Below are positions 32,499 through 44,900 of a stretch of DNA of 64,000 nt, in pieces. The DNA is from Gonocerus acuteangulatus (lineage: Eukaryota; Arthropoda; Insecta; Hemiptera; Coreidae). The first letter of the stretch is position 1. The number at the start of each line of letters is the position of its first letter. A program made the translations under genes and the position numbers. Under the pieces are notes generated by a model, which saw nothing but the letters and a program-made list of their open reading frames with translations, was not told the DNA's origin and searched no databases. Where the stretch lies: the NCBI GenBank assembly GCA_946811695.1, contig OX328124.1, positions 99,563,717-99,627,716 on the forward strand, in the 5' to 3' direction.

Positions 32499-33770
32499 TT
32501 AATTTAATATACAGCATATTGATTCTGGGCTCTTGAAATCTGTAATGAATGGAAATAAAAATTTGGATAAAAGCATTATGGAATTTTGCGTGATATATCA
32601 AGGAAGGACAATTATGGTGTACTTTCTTTTTTTTATTTTATTTGACAAACGATCAGATCTCACCCTCATACGACTAACATGTCTATTCTCAGACAAATAT
32701 TAAAAATGCAATCCACACTGCTAAATGTTTTTCGACAATTAATCCACGCTGAATTCTTTGCCTTCCAGTTGACTCTGCACAATTACGTAAATACCCCATA
32801 TATCCAACCCTTTGCTCTTTGTCTAAAATCGCAACCTAAAATGCGCTGCCATCTTTTAACTCTTTAACAAACACCACATCCTCATACAACATCCCACATA
32901 ACCCCGTTCGTCGACTGGACCTCCAGCAGATGTCCTTCACACAACTTTTAGTTATACTGTCTTGCGGGTCTCCATCTGTCTTCCTTTCCACCTTACCATC
33001 ATTCAAGAAAAAATAGTTTCAGCAAATTACTATTTGTTTGATTATTAAAACATTTCTGGTACTATGGCGATTCCTCATAATAAATATTATTCATTTAATA
33101 ATATAATATATTTATATAGTTTTGTCTATGAACAGAAACATTTTTTAAATAATTAAAAACTTCATCCATAAATGGCTCTATTATGCTAAAAGCTCTGATA
33201 GGATTGTAGAGAGAAAACATATTTTACTTCTTAAGCTCTTTGTCAGTAAGTGTGTAATAGTTATTACAGTGTGAAAAATTGGCTCCTGGATTCTTGTCAT
33301 TAAGTATGAGTTAATAAGTTAATCAATTAAAATACGCAGATGAGGTGTTATTCATTTCAAGAAGGATGCACAAAATAGTCACATGGGTTATTGTTAAATC
33401 TGTGAGAAAGAAAAAAAATAATACAAGCTCATATATTTTCTAGGCATAGCAGATGAAATCATTTCAAATGATTTATTTTAAAAACAGGGTGTTAACAGAG
33501 ATTCAAACCAGGACACTAATGCTCCCGAAAATATTAAAGCTTAAGTATGGTAATAAAGAACAAAAATATTCGCACGCTTTTTTTTTTTTTTTTTTTTTTG
33601 CTTTTTGTTTGTTTTTTTTTTGGCGTGTAGCTTATTAGCCATTAACGCCAAATTAATACGTTTTTTAAATGTACTTCGTACATAAACTTCATAGATTAAA
33701 TCAAAATAAAGATACATAACATCAAATAAAAAGGTAGAATATTAGGGACCGAAAATAACTATTAATGTTT
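32499..33770. other. No recognisable feature
   Basis: A less AT-rich patch at 32640-33000 has a 62-codon frame without recognisable motif. A T-run lies at 33581-33620 next to TTAGCCATTAACGCC, a short repeat also seen near 16045 and 59877. Confidence 0.4.
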
Positions 33771-33771
33771 A

Positions 33772-33925
33772 TTTCAAATGAGTTTCACTAAACCTTTAAT
33801 TTTTATTATTGGGAAATAAAAATAAAAATTCCATCGTAATTGATATATTTTATTATTTAAAAAAAAAATGTTCTAATAATTTTTATTTCAAAAACTTAAA
33901 AATAAAAATTATTTGAATAATGTTA
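33772..33925. repeat. Direct repeat of about 150 bp, copy 1
   Basis: Shares TTTAATTTTTATTATTGGGA and ATTCCATCGTAATTGATATA with 34192-34345, with scattered substitutions. The origin is unknown. Confidence 0.8.
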
Positions 33926-34191
33926 TTTCAAAATTTTTTTTATAAACATTTTTAAAAGCAATTTTTTATTACTTTAACTTTAAACATTATTTTAAATAAA
34001 AAAAACAATATTAGTGCCATAATGAATAGAAAGTAATACACGATAACAAATTCTAGAATATACAATATATACTCATACAAATGAATTGGATTTATACGAA
34101 CTTTGATTCACTGACATAAACAAATAACTTCTAATAAACAAAAGGTTCCAAATAAAATATTTATTTCGAGGATAACAGATATTTCATAAAT

Positions 34192-34345
34192 GAGTTTTAC
34201 TTTACCTTTAATTTTTATTATTGGGAAATAAAAATATAAATTCCATCGTAATTGATATATTTTATTATTTTTTTAAAACAATTTTCTAAAAATTTTTATT
34301 TTAAAAACATAAAAATAAAAATTATTTCACAACAGTTATTCATTA
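34192..34345. repeat. Direct repeat of about 150 bp, copy 2
   Basis: Second copy, 420 bp downstream of the first and in the same orientation. Confidence 0.8.
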
Positions 34346-34983
34346 ATTTAAAAAATATAAATTATGAAGTAATTTTTTTGTCATAATTTTTAGGAAACAT
34401 TTAATTATTATTTCGGTCCTTGTAGAATATGCATAAATACAAATGAATGTAGCTCTTTCTCAACTTCAGCTTTTCAGTATTTTCTTTTCACGCACGTGAA
34501 ACGAACCATAACGTATAATTCCATAAGCACGTTATGGAACGATAGTGCGACCCGGCAGCTTTGTCTCCCCTACCGATGCGACTCCGATATTTATCGGTGT
34601 AGTATCGCTATAGCGCCAGTTTTCAGTAGATTTGTTGCTTTCATAGCGTTTGCGTCATTTTGAGAGTTCGGTGTCGAATCAGGATCGTATCGCCAATCGT
34701 ACCGTTCCAGTGAAAACCATGCATAAGAGGACTCTGATGTCTGGACAACGTTTTGCCAATAAAATGCATACAGTAAAGTTCTTTTGACCACTTTTTCATT
34801 ACAAGATGATGAACTAATATTATGCTGCGATAACTCCAGTGTGTCCCATCCCTAAGCTTGTCAACACTTCTCTCTTAAAATCTTCCAGATCGGCCAGTTA
34901 ATGACTCAATATTTTATTTCTTTCAATTTGTTTTTCAATCTTGTCCTGCAACATTCTTCCTGGTATCGCTAGTCTATGAGTTA

Positions 34984-34984
<1 letters not shown>
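34346..34984. other. Unassigned, locally less AT-rich
   Basis: 34480-34800 contains several CpG-bearing short palindromes (TATCGCTATAGCGC, CGATATTTATCGG), but I see no gene. Confidence 0.3.
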
Positions 34985-35063
<79 letters not shown>

Positions 35064-35100
35064 CACACACACACACCCACACACACACACACACACACAC

Positions 35101-35142
<42 letters not shown>
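34985..35142. repeat. (CA)n-(TA)n compound microsatellite
   Basis: About 115 bp of CA followed by about 40 bp of TA. Confidence 0.95.
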
Positions 35143-35144
<2 letters not shown>

Positions 35145-35780
35145 CATTTTTGCGAATTTCTAATAAATAAAATAATAAATACACAATTTCAATATTTTGC
35201 AATTTATTTGTAGATTATAAGTAAGAGAAACTTATTACAATATTGTGAAGATCACCTATTCTGGTTCTAAACAGCTACTCTGCTCTTCAATAACTTTAAA
35301 GGCAGGCTGTCTACTGTGATCCGTTGATTTATTCCGTCCTTTATTCTGTGACCCGAGTTTTTTGTTGACGGAGGACAGGTGCTGTATATCCCTGAGATTT
35401 CACGCAGTCCCTTATTCCCCAATGCAGTGTTAAGTTATGTTAATCATCCCTAAACGATCTCAATTAAGTGCAGTTACTGTACGGTAATAAGCTCCGCCTA
35501 TCCTCTACCTGTGAAATATATTGTTGATACATTCCCGTATAACATCCGGGCTACAAGAAGTAATATTCACAGAAAAAAATCTGAACGAATGTTTCATGAG
35601 TATCCATAATTAAAGATTTATCAAAATGCAGTTTTCGTGACTATATAACGATTAAAACCAACTTATGGATGAATATTGAAACGTCATCCGGAAGTGCATA
35701 AAAGAAATGTCAAAGTTCCAACATCCATACTTCGGAAAAAAACGTCTCCACATTTAAAAAAAAGAAAAATGGCCCAATAA
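35143..35780. other. No recognisable feature
   Basis: No long frame or repeat seen. Confidence 0.4.
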
Positions 35781-36584
35781 TGATATAAAAATCATTGAAA
35801 GTATATGTTTCATCTTCCACTCACCCAACAAGCCCCACCACCGCCTTATTTAAGCCCCCCCCCCCAAATATAGGAGTGAGTATACCTCTGATTTTGTGTG
35901 GAATAATGAAATAATAGGTCTCCCTTTTGTTCTCCAGCCAAATACGAGAGGGCCGTCCGAAATTGGTTGGGCACAAACTATCCAGGGCGTTGCATAGTAC
36001 GTGATGGGCCGGTATCTTGGCCGGCTCGATCTTCAGACCTCTTGCCTTTGGATTTCTTTGCATGGGGACTCATTAAAGATTTGGTCTACAGGGAGCTCAT
36101 TGGCTAAAGGGAGCAACTCTCCGTAGCATCAGATGGGCCTGGGAACACATTACAGAAGAGCAATGCACAAATGCCATCCAGTCTGTCTATGTGCGATGTG
36201 ATGCCTGTATTGCTGCAAGGGGCCAAACATTTGAACAGTTTTTAAATTGGTTATTCACAGTTCAACATATACTGACAGACTGTAATTTGAGGCCCACCAC
36301 ATACTATGCAACGCCCGGCCCACCACGTACTATGCAACGCCCGGCCCACCACGTACTATGCAACGCCCTGGATAGTTTGTGCCCAACCAATTTCGGACGG
36401 CCCTCCCTTATTTGGCTGGAAAACAAAAGAGAGACCTATTATTTCATTATTCCACACAAAATCGGAGGCATACTCACTCCTATATTTGGGGGGGGGGGGA
36501 TTAAATAAGACGGTGGTGGGGCTTGGAGAGTGGAGGGGGTGGAAGATAAAACATATACTTTCAATGATTTTTATATCAAATTAC
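35781..36584. mobile_element. Inverted-repeat element with possible transposase tail
   Basis: The left arm 35781-36018 and right arm about 36365-36575 are complementary (for example GGGCACAAACTATCCAGGGC against its complement near 36362-36381), including C9/G9 runs. A 26-bp piece of the arm (GCCCACCACGTACTATGCAA plus 6 bases) is triplicated at about 36290-36366. The middle reads RWAWEHITEEQCTNAIQSVY, then ARGQTFEQFL, resembling the C-terminus of Tc1/mariner-type transposases. Another end of the family may lie at 37545-37605. Confidence 0.5.
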
Positions 36585-36593
36585 AGTCTGTCA

Positions 36594-36889
36594 GTTTTTA
36601 AATTGATTATTCACAGTTCAACATATACTGACAGACTGTAATTTGAGACAAGACTTGGAAATTCCACGAGACATGAACCAACTACTACGTGATAGCAGTC
36701 ACCATATCAACGCTATACTTACCTTTCTTAAAGACAACAATATTTTCAACAAAATTTAACAAACCCCAGACCAAACTTCTCAAATAGTCAACATGTGGGT
36801 GTAGTATGTATTACAACAACCACTTAATTTTCTTAATTCATTGTCTTTGATTGTCTAGACGACCCAAACTATGCTTTTAACATCGTCGT

Positions 36890-36924
<35 letters not shown>

Positions 36925-37306
36925 AACATCACTCATGACGTGATATATCCATTTATTCATCATTATTTTACATAGGATCCTTCCTATTGATTGTACATGG
37001 GGCTATTGTTCTTGTGTATGTTGTCATATTATGCATAGAACCTATATTTTAAATAGAAACTGTTGCGATTATATATAGTCATTTTGTACATAGGAACTAT
37101 TTTCTTCGTTTCCTTTATAATTATAAGTTTTTCTTAAAAATGTATTGTTTTTTACTAGTTAATTTTACTTTTAGCTGTATGTTATTCACAAACTTAATTG
37201 TATAATTAGATTGATACTCACAATAATGTAATTGGATTTTATATGTGTACCTGGGCGAAACGCTGTCAATGCGGGGTGCTCATAAATAAATTATAAAAAA
37301 AAAAAC
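36594..37306 (+). mobile_element. 5'-truncated I/Nimb-like LINE tail
   Basis: The frame to 36760 reads FTVQHILTDC, then DLEIPRDMNQLLRDSSHHIN, then TFLKDNN. This matches the last 50 residues of the 5.3-kb LINE ORF2 (IKHILTDC...HELLKQDS). A 3' UTR with a T30 tract follows, then an end in AAATAAATT and A-run at 37306. The first about 50 bp of it also occur at 36237-36290 on the other side of the inverted-repeat element. Confidence 0.65.
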
Positions 37307-38158
37307 ATTGATTATTAGGAATTATTAGAAAAAGAAATTATTATGTATGCGTCCAGTGTTAAATTTAAAATGCTTTAAGAATTGAAAATTTATTTTGATT
37401 AAGAATTGAAATTTTTGTTTTGTTTTGTATTTTATTATTTCCTCCGAAGAAAAGTAGCTATATTAAATTATTTTGAACTTGCAGCTTTACATGCCGTATA
37501 TGTAATTTTTACGACCAAGAAGATTTTTGTTGTTTTGTTTGGGTGGGGAGGTGGGTGGGTAGTGGGCCCGGAAGAAAACATATACTTTTCATGATTTTTA
37601 TGTAGGCATTATAAAAGAATGCCTATATACAATTATGTTTTAGTTTTTTGTGTTTTTTCTCGGAAACGAAGCAAAAACAAGAAATATGCCAAAGGACATT
37701 TTTCATCCCATTTATTTTGGGGACATCCTTTATATAGAAACATATTCCTGTCAAAATAAAATTTGGCTTAATCTAACGTCTAATTTTTACAACGTTCTTC
37801 TGAGAATACAATCTTCTGCTTTGAACAGACCAATATGTATTTGCTTCTCAATATTTCCCCTTCTACGGTACCGCAGTGTGAGACCTCTTGATCCAATAGA
37901 TCCTGGTCCAATCAATTCCAGCTGCTTCCTCTTTAAAAATTGTATTGCCCTATTATGATTGAATATTGATTATCAGCATAGTGGAAACGTACGTACTTGA
38001 TCAAAATTTGTTCCGATTTTTCTCTCTTGCACAACTTTTTTTTTTTCAGCCCGTCCCTGTCATTATCCATCCTTTGCCCTGATATAGCTCCCGAAAGGTA
38101 GATACCCGATATAGACTGGACTTTTAGAGGGATTAAAGCGATCATGCTTCGCTGATAA
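37307..38158. other. Repeat fragments, no gene
   Basis: 37437-37460 matches the left end of the 10.9-kb TIR element. 37545-37605 resembles the right arm of the 35.8-kb inverted-repeat element. The remainder is unassigned. Confidence 0.4.
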
Positions 38159-38216
38159 GAATATTGGCCTGTGAGAGAGGAGAGGGGAGGAGAGGAAAAG
38201 TGAGTAAGATAGAGAT

Positions 38217-38265
<49 letters not shown>

Positions 38266-38300
38266 GAGAGAGAGAGTGAGGGAGGTAGGGAGAGAGACCG
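38159..38300. repeat. (GA)n microsatellite
   Basis: A GA-rich tract with a pure core at 38219-38262. Confidence 0.95.
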
Positions 38301-38727
38301 AGGGCGGTCTGGGCTGCGTACCGGTTCCCTACGCCCTAGGGCACGAATAAAAATGATGGCAAACAGATATTATCATGGTAATTAGATGGAATGGTCGGGA
38401 GAATGGTAACGCTCAGAGCCCACGCAAGTCCCATTACCTACCCTGTCTCTCATGTTACCGCCCCTTGTCCGCTGACGCTCAGATGTATCCGGTGTTTCAA
38501 CTCCTTTCGGTTATTGGTCGCTCATCTTCAGGCGGAATAGGCTCCAAATCTATCGAATAGGAGTGACACAGACATTCAGAGAGAAAGGCATCGATTATCC
38601 AGTATCCATATGTATTTAACTTCTTTTCATATCATGAATGCCAAAATTCACTCAATTTATGACACCGTTTCCCTTACAGATTGATCGGTCTATTGACATG
38701 TTGGGAAGGCTATAATCTTGTCCTTAC

Positions 38728-38941
38728 GGGCACTCGACAGTTGCATATCGACAGCTGCATAGGTTCCAAACAACCCGGATGGCAGCTCCCTTCCATACAA
38801 GCCACTTCTTTTTCTTGGTCGGAGAGCATTCTGTCCGCAACTTTCTGTGAATCAATTTTCCGAAATTCTCGCAAATGGCCAGCCTGAACAAACTCCTCGA
38901 ATATTTCTTGAGACCAAAATAACATTTGCCTCCAGGCCTCC
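38728..38941 (-). other. Candidate host exon (speculative)
   Basis: On the minus strand an open stretch is bounded by AG at 38942-38943 and a GTAAGG donor at 38727. The peptide includes REAWRQMLFWSQEIFEEF, then RKIDSQKVADRML and CMEGSCHPGCLEP. Its composition is protein-like and less AT-rich than its surroundings. I do not recognise the family. The acceptor's pyrimidine tract is weak, so this may be chance. Confidence 0.2.
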
Positions 38942-39125
38942 CTTATTTATTTCAAGGAATTTTCCAATTTCCAAAAACTACGAAATATATCAGATATGAA
39001 AAGTAGTTTACGTTCTGAATTGTACATGAACCCAATATTGATGGTTCTCCATCGATTTGTTATATTAAAATTTCTGTTTTATTTGGCACTCTCCTGTTAT
39101 CACTCATAAACACTGCTTCCTCTTT

Positions 39126-39215
39126 GAAATTTTGCTAGCTTTCATTTAAAAAAATGTGTATTTAAATCGGTGAAGATTTGGAGGCTGTAGCCTTTTTTGA
39201 AACACGAAATGTCGG
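39126..39215. mobile_element. Fragment of foldback-element arm
   Basis: GCTTTCATTTAAAAAAATGT, AAATCGGTGAAGATTTGGAG and GAAACACGAAA match the right arm of the 15.4-18.1 kb foldback element near 16617-16690. Confidence 0.65.
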
Positions 39216-40774
39216 CTCCGTATATGCTATGGAGCCGGTGAATCTGTTAAAGCAGAAAGGAAAGGAAAAGGGAGATCAAGGGAGGCAATGACATTTTTTT
39301 TTTTTTTTTTTTTTTTTTGTCGTTTTTAACTAATTGTGTTTTATTTCTCGTAAATACCAAATATACCAAACAGCGAATGATGCTATCGAGTGGAGACACA
39401 TTAATTATAAATAAATAAAATAAAACAGGTCAAAAAAACACTGCAACGTTGACATTTTTCATTATTCAATATATTGTTGCCATGAAATTTTTTTTTTGGG
39501 GGGGGGGCTTTTAAATTACTCTAAAACTTTTAAAAACCACATCCAAAGAATATCAGACACCTGTTTCCGGATACAATTTCTATTTTGTCTATCAGAGAGC
39601 AGCCCCCAAGAAACTATCTTCCTAAAGAGATCCTTAATACCTTAATTGCTCCTATCTATAAAACTGATAGACTAGATAATGTGCCAGCCCCATAAATTAT
39701 CCCTTCAGAGAGAAGTTTTAATTTATCTGAGTATAGAATCGGAGAGCCGCATGCAGCCGCAACACCGGAATGCAGGCTTCCCCGTCAAAGGGCGAACGAC
39801 TGATGCGACACTTCCACCTGTATAAGCACTTCTTAACTGGATTCTGCCTCTAAGAAAGGAGGCCGGCCTTCAAGAACTCTTAATGCTCACTCATTAAGGT
39901 TTTATTTTAATTATTTTAATCGGTTGTTTTCCTTCTTTATTTTATTTTCTGTTGAACTCTTTTTTTTTTTTTTTGGTTTCTTTCTTCCACTCCGTCGGCG
40001 GCCTTCAGAGACTAAAGAGATTGCACAGCGTTGAAGTAAATCTATTGATTTATCGAAATAATTTTTATTGGTATTTTCAACACTCTTAAAGGAAATTGCA
40101 GTCATTAAGCACCATCGTGGGAGTCTGAACGCATAGTCGTCTGCATTATATCTGATCATGGGATCTTCTGAAAATTTTATGAGAAGGGAGTCTATACAAA
40201 AAGATCGAAAGAATTATATCAGCTGAAAACTGTCTCATTAATTTCGGATGTCATATAGCTCGTTTTGATGAGAGAATACAGAAGCAATTGCAACCACTCA
40301 TGAAGAGTTAATAAGATGCGAAGGGCTCAACATCCGGTCAATTTTTCCCCCGTCATATGAATACGCTTGAGAGAATCTACAGGAATATTTTCAATGTTGA
40401 GTTCGCTCTTCTTTCTCTCTCAGAATATACAGAGAATTAAAAAAAAAAAACTGGCTGGAAACTGCCATAGGAAGGCTGATACGAAATGTGGACTTAACAC
40501 TCCACTACCGGTCCGATGGATAATGATATAAATAAAATTCCCTTTTCGTTGAATTTGAGGTTCATACTAATTCCTAGTCAATTATTATATGATTTGAACA
40601 ATGAGACAAAAAAATGTTTTAAATATACTCTAGTGCATTTCGCCCTTATGGACAAAATATTCAAACTCATTTCCCTGAAAAATACCTTTTGTTGAGTTCT
40701 CCCTTCGTATCCGCAACGCCTCTTATTTTTTACTGGCTACAAGCATTTCTGTTTAATACCACTCCTTAATTGAC
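39216..40774. other. No recognisable feature; poly-T and G runs
   Basis: T-runs lie at 39295-39318 and 39960-39974 and a G-run at 39497-39507. No gene is evident. Confidence 0.4.
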
Positions 40775-40881
40775 TTTTACCATAGGGAAGAAACCCGCTT
40801 ATGAGGTTGACCTCCCATAGATCAATAATACAACAGCGGTTTAAGTCTTTATATATAAATATATATGTATATACATGTGTA

Positions 40882-40924
<43 letters not shown>

Positions 40925-41090
40925 TTGTCTGTTCGCTCTCTAGCTACCAGACAAATGGTCCGACTTTGATGAAATTTGGCACAAAAATCTTTCGTCTAAT
41001 TTCCTTTCTTTACTAATATCTATAGATATGAACGGAAACGTGCTAAGATGACGCAGTTCTTGCGAGTTGGCCTTTTTTACCCTTATCAAC
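40775..41090 (+). mobile_element. (TA)n-centred dispersed repeat, copy
   Basis: Left part CCGCTTATGAGGTTGACCTC, central (TA)n at 40852-40921, right part TGTCTGTTCGC, then TGGTCCGACTTTGATGAAAT. The same order occurs at 63285-63540 and, inverted, at 48890-49436. No ORF. It resembles mini-me-type elements that carry their own microsatellite. Confidence 0.65.
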
Positions 41091-41730
41091 AAAGTTTTCC
41101 TTTTATGACTGTCCTTATAGGCACAAAACTATTCAGATTAGGCTCATTAAAACCGTTTTCACAAAAGGAAATTCCTTCGGCCTGTGCTACTCCAAAACAA
41201 ATGTATTACAGATAAACCCCGATAACGAATGGGCTGATTTTATTGGTAAAACCAGTTATGAAATCGTTGTAAATGTTAGGCTTCTATTCGAAAGCCTGTA
41301 ATTATATGTCCTTCAAAAACGGACCATACGCAAGTTTTAATAGAGCGATTTCATTCAGCGAAAAATTGATTTTTTGACATTTTTCGGTGATTTTATTAAT
41401 TTGTACAAATATTAATTCATTTATTTTCATTCTTTCGTATGATAAAGAGCTAAATATTGATTTTTTTCTGCCAATCTCACTAAGACTACGCAGAAAAAAC
41501 TACATATCGATAATGATGCTGACATGTTGGTAATCTACGTACTTACGTACTTAGCTTACGGCTGCCTTCATTGAGATTACATGGTGACGAGTGGAGATAC
41601 TAAAGAGGGAGGAATAAATTATTGCTTAAGTAATATAAATATTAATATTAAGTAGTAAAAATTATATTTTAAGTAAGTATTATTATAGAACATTCAATAT
41701 TTTCTTATATTTTGATGTACAAAAAACAAT
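41091..41730. other. No recognisable feature
   Basis: AT-rich, with no long frame. Confidence 0.4.
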
Positions 41731-41905
41731 CGTCCAGAAGTGCCCCTGGGTCTTGTTTCGAACAGGCCCACCAGTGATTTTATAATGATATTTAGTAACT
41801 GTTACTATGTAATTTGATACCATCGATACAGAAATAAAAACACATGTTTAAATACTATTTAATTTAGTCTTGTTTGTGTATTTGCGGTTATAAAAGTATT
41901 AAACT

Positions 41906-44900
41906 ATGAATATTTTTGATGTTTACGATTTATGCAAAGAAGAGCAACGAGTCAGGATTTTCTTTGTTGAAAGAGGAATTCTACCCAAGGAAGGATATTG
42001 TAAAAAAGGCCACATTATGATATTTTACGAAGAAAGGAAAAAATATAGATGCAACAAAAGAGAATGTCGGTTTGAATGTGGCGTGTATAAGGGTACGTGG
42101 CTATGTGACAGCAAGTTACCGTGGCGTGTATAAGGGTAAGTGGCTATGTGACAGCAAGTTACCGTGGCGTGTATAAGGGTACGTGGCTATGTGACAACAA
42201 GTTACCGTGGCGTGTATAAGGGTACGTGGCTATATGAGAGCAAGTTACCGTGGCGTGTATAAGGGTACGTAACTATGTGAAAACAAGTTACCGTGGCGTG
42301 TATAAGGGTACGTGGCTATGTGACAGCAAGTTACCGTGGCGTGTATAAGGGTACGTGGCTATGTGACAGCAAGTTACCGTGGCGTGTATAAGGGTACGTG
42401 GCTATGTGACAGCAAGTTACCGTGGCGTGTATAAGGGTACGTGGCTATGTGACAGCAAGTAACCGTGGCGTGTATAAGGGTACCTGGCTTTGTGACAGCA
42501 AGTTACCGTGGCGTGCATAAGGGTACGTGGCTATGTGACAGCAAGTTACCGTGGCGTGTATAAGGGCACGTGGCTATGTGACAGCAAGTTACCGTGGCGT
42601 GTATAAGGGTACGTGGCTATGTGACAGCAAGTTACCGTGGCGTGTATAAGGGTACGTGGCTATGTGACAGCAAGTTACCGTGGCGTGTATAAGGGTACGT
42701 GGCTATGTGACAACAAGTTACCGTGGCGTGTATAAGGGTACGTGGCTATGTGAGAGCAAGTTACCGTGGCGTGTATAAGGGTAAGTGGCTATGTGACAGC
42801 AAGTTACCGTGGCGTGTATAAGGGTACGTGGCTATGTGACAGCAAGTTACCGTGGCGTGTATAAGGGTACGTGGCTATGTGACAGCAAGTTACCGTGGCG
42901 TGTATAAGGGTACGTGGCTATGTGACAGCAAGTTACCGTGGCGTGTATAAGGGTACCTGGCTTTGTGACAGCAAGTTACCGTGGCGTGCATAAGGGTACG
43001 TGGCTATGTGACAGCAAGTTACCGTGGCGTGTATAAGGGCACGTGGCTATGTGACAGCAAGTTACCGTGGCGTGTATAAGGGTACGTGGCTATGTGACAG
43101 CAAGTTACCGTGGCGTGTATAAGGGTACGTGGCTATGTGACAGCAAGTTACCGTGGCGTGTATAAGGGTACGTGGCTATGTGACAACAAGTTACCGTGGC
43201 GTGTATAAGGGTACGTGGCTATGTGAGAGCAAGTTACCGTGGCGTGTATAAGGGTAAGTGGCTATGTGACAGCAAGTTACCGTGGCGTGTATAAGGGTAC
43301 GTGGCTATGTGACAGCAAGTTACCGTGGCGTGTATAAGGGTACGTGGCTATGTGAGAGCAAGTTACAGTGGCGTGTATAAGGGTACGTAACTATGTGAAA
43401 ACAAGTTACCGTGGCGTGTATAAGGGTACGTGGCTATGTGACAGCAAGTTACCGTGGCGTGTATAAGGGTACGTGGCTATGTGACAGCAAGTTACCGTGG
43501 CGTGTATAAGGGTACGTGGCTATGTGACAGCAAGTTACCGTGGCGTGTATAAGGGTACGTGGCTATGTGACAGCAAGTTACCGTGGCGTGTATAAGGGTA
43601 CGTGGCTTTGTGACAGCAAGTTACCGTGGCGTGCATAAGGGTACGTGGCTATGTGACAGCAAGTTACCGTGGCGTGTATAAGGGCACGTGGCTATGTGAC
43701 AGCAAGTTACCGTGGCGTGTATAAGGGTACGTGGCTATGTGACAGCAAGTTACCGTGGCGTGTATAAGGGTACGTGGCTATGTGACAGCAAGTTACCGTG
43801 GCGTGTATAAGGGTACGTGGCTATGTGACAGCAAGTTACCGTGGCGTGTATAAGGGTACGTGGCTATGTGACAGCAAGTTACCGTGGCGTGTATAAGGGT
43901 ACGTGGCTATGTGACAACAAGTTACCGTGGCGTGTATAAGGGTACGTGGCTATGTGAGAGCAAGTTACCGTGGCGTGTATAAGGGTACGTAACTATGTGA
44001 AAACAAGTTACCGTGGCGTGTATAAGGGTACGTGGCTATGTGACAGCAAGTTACCGTGGCGTGTATAAGGGTACGTGGCTATGTGACAGCAAGTTACCGT
44101 GGCGTGTATAAGGGTACGTGGCTATGTGACAGCAAGTTACCGTGGCGTGTATAAGGGTACGTGGCTATGTGACAGCAAGTTACCGTGGCGTGTATAAGGG
44201 TACGTGGCTTTGTGACATCAAGTTACCGTGGCGTGCATAAGGGTACGTGGCTATGTGACAGCAAGTTACCGTGGCGTGTATAAGGGCACGTGGCTATGTG
44301 ACAGCAAGTTACCGTGGCGTGTATAAGGGTACGTGGCTATATGACAGCAAGTTACCGTGGCGTGTATAAGGGTACGTGGCTATGTGACAGCAAGTTACCG
44401 TGGCGTGTATAAGGGTACGTGGCTATGTGAGAGCAAGTTACCGTGGCGTGTATAAGGGTACGTGGCTATGTGACAGCAAGTTACCGTGGCGTGTATAAGG
44501 GTACGTGGCTATGTGAGAGCAAGTTACCGTGGCGTGTATAAGGGTACGTGGCTATGTGACAGCAAGTTACCGTGGCGTGTATAAGGGTACGTGGCTATGT
44601 GACAGCAAGTTACCGTGGCGTGTATAAGGGTACGTGGCTATGTGACAGAAAGTTACCGTGGCGTGTATAAGGGTACGTGGCTATGTGACAGCAAGTTACC
44701 GTGGCGTGTATAAGGGTACGTGGCTATGTGAGAGCAAGTTACCGTGGCGTGTATAAGGGTACGTGGCTATGTGACAGCAAGTTACCGTGGCGTGTATAAG
44801 GGTACGTGGCTATGTGACAGCAAGTTACCGTGGCGTGCATAAGGGTACGTGGCTATGTGACAGCAAGTTACCGTGGCGTGTAAAAGGGTACGTGGCTATG

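Noticed and set aside
36191..36641. Genes of 105-111 codons with CNALDSLCPTNFGRP repeats
   Set aside because: The same peptide appears from both arms of an inverted repeat and from a triplicated 26-bp piece.
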